7,875 bases of DNA, taken from positions 1 through 7,875 of the forward strand of contig JAKLHX010000048.1 of assembly GCA_022709925.1 (NCBI GenBank), in the 5' to 3' direction. Each line of letters starts with the position of its first letter. Positions within the stretch are counted from its first letter, which is position 1. This stretch comes from Candidatus Margulisiibacteriota bacterium (GTDB taxonomy: Bacteria; Margulisbacteria; WOR-1; JAKLHX01). Both the position numbers and the translations under genes were made by a program. The notes beneath the pieces are model-generated. The model was not told the origin of the DNA, searched no databases, and saw only the letters and a program-made list of their open reading frames with translations. Positions 6,237-7,875 of this stretch are shown here, one piece after another.

Positions 6237-7001
6237 ATGGCACTCATAAAAAGATCCAAAGTTATAGACAAGGGGTTTGTAGATCTAAGACAAGCGGACT
6301 ACAAAGCCGCTCCCGCTCTTTCTTCGAATACGGCTTTAAAAGAACCCAGCGTGGAAGTCCAGGAGATAGTTTCTGAACTGCAGGAAGGTTCTGATCCCGA
6401 CACTATGGTAGAAGGCGCATATGAGAAAGCTTCCCAGATAGTGTCTCAGGCCCAGCTCGAAGCCCAGGAATTCATGGAAAACGCCCAGGCTGAAATAGAG
6501 TCTATGAGGGAAAGAGCGAAAGAGGAAGGCTTGGAAGAGGGCAAATCGGAGGGACAACAGCAGATATCCGAACTTATAAACCAGGCGCTTGAAACATTGA
6601 ACGATGCCATCAAACAAAGAAAAAAAATAATCAAGGATTCTGAAGGCGAGCTGGTGCGGCTTTCCCTTAAAATAGCCGAACAGATAATACGCAGCGAGGT
6701 CTCTTTGCACAAGGATGTTGTGCTCAATATAGTTACCGAAGCCATTAACAAGATCAGCGACAGAGAGAGCGTGATAGTGAAAGTGAACAGGGATGATGTC
6801 GAGCACATAAAGAAATATAAGGATAGGATAGCGGGGATCGTTGACGGCGTAAAAAATCTTTCCATTCTTGAAGATAGCCAGGTAGATCCCGGAGGATGTG
6901 TTGTGGAAACAAACCTCGGATATGTGGATGCCAGGATAAGCACGAAGATATCCCTGATCGAACAAGCACTGGGGAAGGCGCAAGATAGTGGGTCAGACTG
7001 A
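6237..7001 (+). CDS. fliH: Flagellar export ATPase regulator/stator FliH
   Basis: FliH forms the peripheral stalk of the type III export ATPase: it binds FliI and links it to the export gate and C ring. The 254-residue protein has a low-complexity N-terminus (1-50), a long charged coiled coil (about 58-135) with GxxxG steps at G98, G102 and G106 that are typical of FliH, and a C-terminal V/F-ATPase-E-like domain. The latter includes LSLKIAEQIIRSEV (142-155), DPGGCVVETNLGYVDARI (217-234) and a final helix. Length is normal. The ATG is 3 bases after the preceding stop, but no good Shine-Dalgarno sequence lies 5-13 bases before it (the nearest AAAGG is at 6214-6218), so initiation probably depends on coupling. 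The end overlaps fliI by 14 bases. Confidence 0.93.
   Translation: MALIKRSKVIDKGFVDLRQADYKAAPALSSNTALKEPSVEVQEIVSELQEGSDPDTMVEGAYEKASQIVSQAQLEAQEFMENAQAEIESMRERAKEEGLEEGKSEGQQQISELINQALETLNDAIKQRKKIIKDSEGELVRLSLKIAEQIIRSEVSLHKDVVLNIVTEAINKISDRESVIVKVNRDDVEHIKKYKDRIAGIVDGVKNLSILEDSQVDPGGCVVETNLGYVDARISTKISLIEQALGKAQDSGSD
6971..6990 (+). promoter_or_regulatory. Ribosome binding site and GTG start of fliI inside fliH
   Basis: GGGGAAGG (6971-6978) lies 9 bases before GTG at 6988. Upstream in this frame there is no ATG or GTG close enough to be a plausible start, and the codons between 6988 and the conserved barrel carry no ATG. GTG 6988 is therefore the best start, giving a 14-base overlap with fliH. 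Confidence 0.65.
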
Positions 7002-7875
7002 TACTTCTCAAACCGACGAATTCAAAATAGATTTTGATAAATACCACCGCGTGATAGAACGGGCGGATACCGTCCGTGTGATCGGAAAGGTCATCCAGGT
7101 CGTAGGACTGATACTTGAAGCCCAGGTGCAGGGCGTTTCCATCGGGGACCTTTGCGTCATCAGCATAAATAAAGGCGAATCAGTGACATACGCGGAGGTC
7201 GTAGGATTTAAAGAGGGAAGGGTCCTTCTTATGCCTCTCGGTACGACTGCCGGTATATCTCCCGGATCTGAAGTCCTGGCTGCCGGACATCCTCTGATGG
7301 TAAAAGTGGGTCCTGCGGTTCTGGGAAGAGTGCTCAACGGCCTCGGAGAACCCATAGATGATAAGGGGCCTCTTGTGACCGTGGAAGAGCGTCCTCTTGA
7401 TGCCGATCCTCCGGACCCGGTAAAAAGACCGAGGGTCACAGAGATATTAAAAGTAGGCGTCCGTGCAATTGACGGGCTTTTGACCATAGGCCGGGGACAG
7501 CGTATGGGGATATTCGCGGGTTCCGGTGTCGGGAAATCCACGCTTATGGGTATGATCGCAAGGAATGCCGAGGCCGATGTCAACGTCATAGCTTTGATAG
7601 GAGAGCGCGGAAGAGAAGTAAGGGATTTTATAGAAGAATCGCTCGGCGAAGAAGGCCTGCAAAAGTCCGTAGTTATCGTTGCTACTTCGGACCAGCCCCC
7701 CTTGATAAGGCTTAAAGCTTCTTTTGTGGCTACGGCTATTGCCGAATATTTCAGGGACCAGAACATGAAAGTCGTTTTTATGATGGATTCTACCACCAGG
7801 TTCGCTTATGCTCAAAGGGATGTCGGACTTGCTTCCGGAGAGCCTCCTACTACAAGGGGATATACTCCTTCCGTA
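6988..7875 (+). CDS. fliI: Flagellum-specific export ATPase FliI (partial, 3' end missing)
   Basis: FliI is the ATPase of the flagellar type III export apparatus, a homohexamer that promotes entry of export substrates at the inner membrane. The open frame gives 296 residues and runs off the window; full FliI is about 435-450, so the last third is missing. The N-terminal beta barrel starts at about residue 28 (TVRVIGKVIQVVG, 28-40). The P-loop is AGSGVGKST (177-185, with K183), the catalytic-glutamate segment is GERGREV (205-211, E210) and Walker B is VVFMMDS (262-268). Next come TTRFAYAQRD and GEPPTTRGY, a combination characteristic of FliI and type III secretion ATPases rather than of F1 beta subunits. 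The start is GTG 6988 inside the end of fliH. The flagellar neighbours favour FliI over its virulence homologue SctN. Confidence 0.97.
   Translation, partial: MGQTDTSQTDEFKIDFDKYHRVIERADTVRVIGKVIQVVGLILEAQVQGVSIGDLCVISINKGESVTYAEVVGFKEGRVLLMPLGTTAGISPGSEVLAAGHPLMVKVGPAVLGRVLNGLGEPIDDKGPLVTVEERPLDADPPDPVKRPRVTEILKVGVRAIDGLLTIGRGQRMGIFAGSGVGKSTLMGMIARNAEADVNVIALIGERGREVRDFIEESLGEEGLQKSVVIVATSDQPPLIRLKASFVATAIAEYFRDQNMKVVFMMDSTTRFAYAQRDVGLASGEPPTTRGYTPSV

Noticed and set aside
5682..6240. Short fliG as a frameshifted or broken pseudogene
   Set aside because: The frame is intact, has a good ribosome binding site, is coupled to fliF, and is followed 3 bases later by fliH. No remnant of a C-domain is present in another frame.
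6336..6983. Long minus-strand open frame (215 codons) opposite fliH
   Set aside because: It arises from the Glu/Lys/Gln-rich coiled-coil codons of fliH read backwards, giving a Leu/Phe/Ser-rich product without domain features.
7008..7796. Long open frame of 262 codons on the minus strand opposite fliI
   Set aside because: It is a shadow of the fliI coding frame, whose + strand product carries Walker A, Walker B and GEPPTTRGY motifs. The minus product is Ser/Thr/Pro-rich with no recognisable domain.
6988..7875. Identification as a virulence type III secretion ATPase (SctN)
   Set aside because: The motifs are shared between the families, but all neighbours are flagellar, including rod and L/P-ring genes absent from injectisomes.
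1..7875. CRISPR arrays, tRNA or rRNA genes, insertion sequences
   Set aside because: No regularly spaced repeats, tRNA-like cloverleaf, rRNA sequence or transposase frame was seen; the window is almost entirely flagellar coding sequence.

Overview
The window is one continuous stretch of flagellar genes, all on the + strand, with no gene-free stretch longer than about 25 bases. FlgH and FlgI (L ring and P ring) mean a Gram-negative cell with an outer membrane. Frequent ATA (Ile) and AGG (Arg) codons, moderate G+C and several unusual protein architectures argue against an enterobacterium. An uncultured or deep-branching diderm phylum such as Omnitrophota is possible, but that placement is a low-confidence guess.

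Layout: the tail of an upstream gene (perhaps flgA, 1-86), then flgH (90-680), flgI (698-1879), a single-domain rod-binding flgJ (1881-2198), a sigma-28-type factor fliA (2211-2969), the rod genes flgB (2966-3265) and flgC (3269-3706), the rod/MS-ring adaptor fliE (3725-4075), the MS-ring gene fliF (4099-5682), a short fliG-like gene (5682-6233), fliH (6237-7001) and the first two thirds of fliI (6988-7875, running off the end). Junctions are 1- to 23-base gaps or short overlaps (ATGA at fliA/flgB, TAATG at fliF/fliG, 14 bases at fliH/fliI). This points to one polycistronic mRNA with coupled translation. I saw no internal terminator or convincing internal promoter.

The products work together. 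FliF forms the MS ring, FliG the rotor/switch layer beneath it, and FliH-FliI the export ATPase and its stator. FliE, FlgB and FlgC build the proximal rod, with FlgJ as rod-binding cap. FlgI and FlgH form the bushings through peptidoglycan and outer membrane. FliA would direct late flagellar genes.

No wholly new system is visible, but several genes differ from the textbook form. The FliG-like protein has only N and middle-like domains: it lacks the torque-generating C-terminal domain, and its EHPQ motif is changed. The sigma factor has a diverged region 2.4 and lies between the ring genes and the rod genes. FlgH has no visible lipobox. FliF has a very short collar insertion but a long acidic/proline linker elsewhere. 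FlgB is short in its middle.
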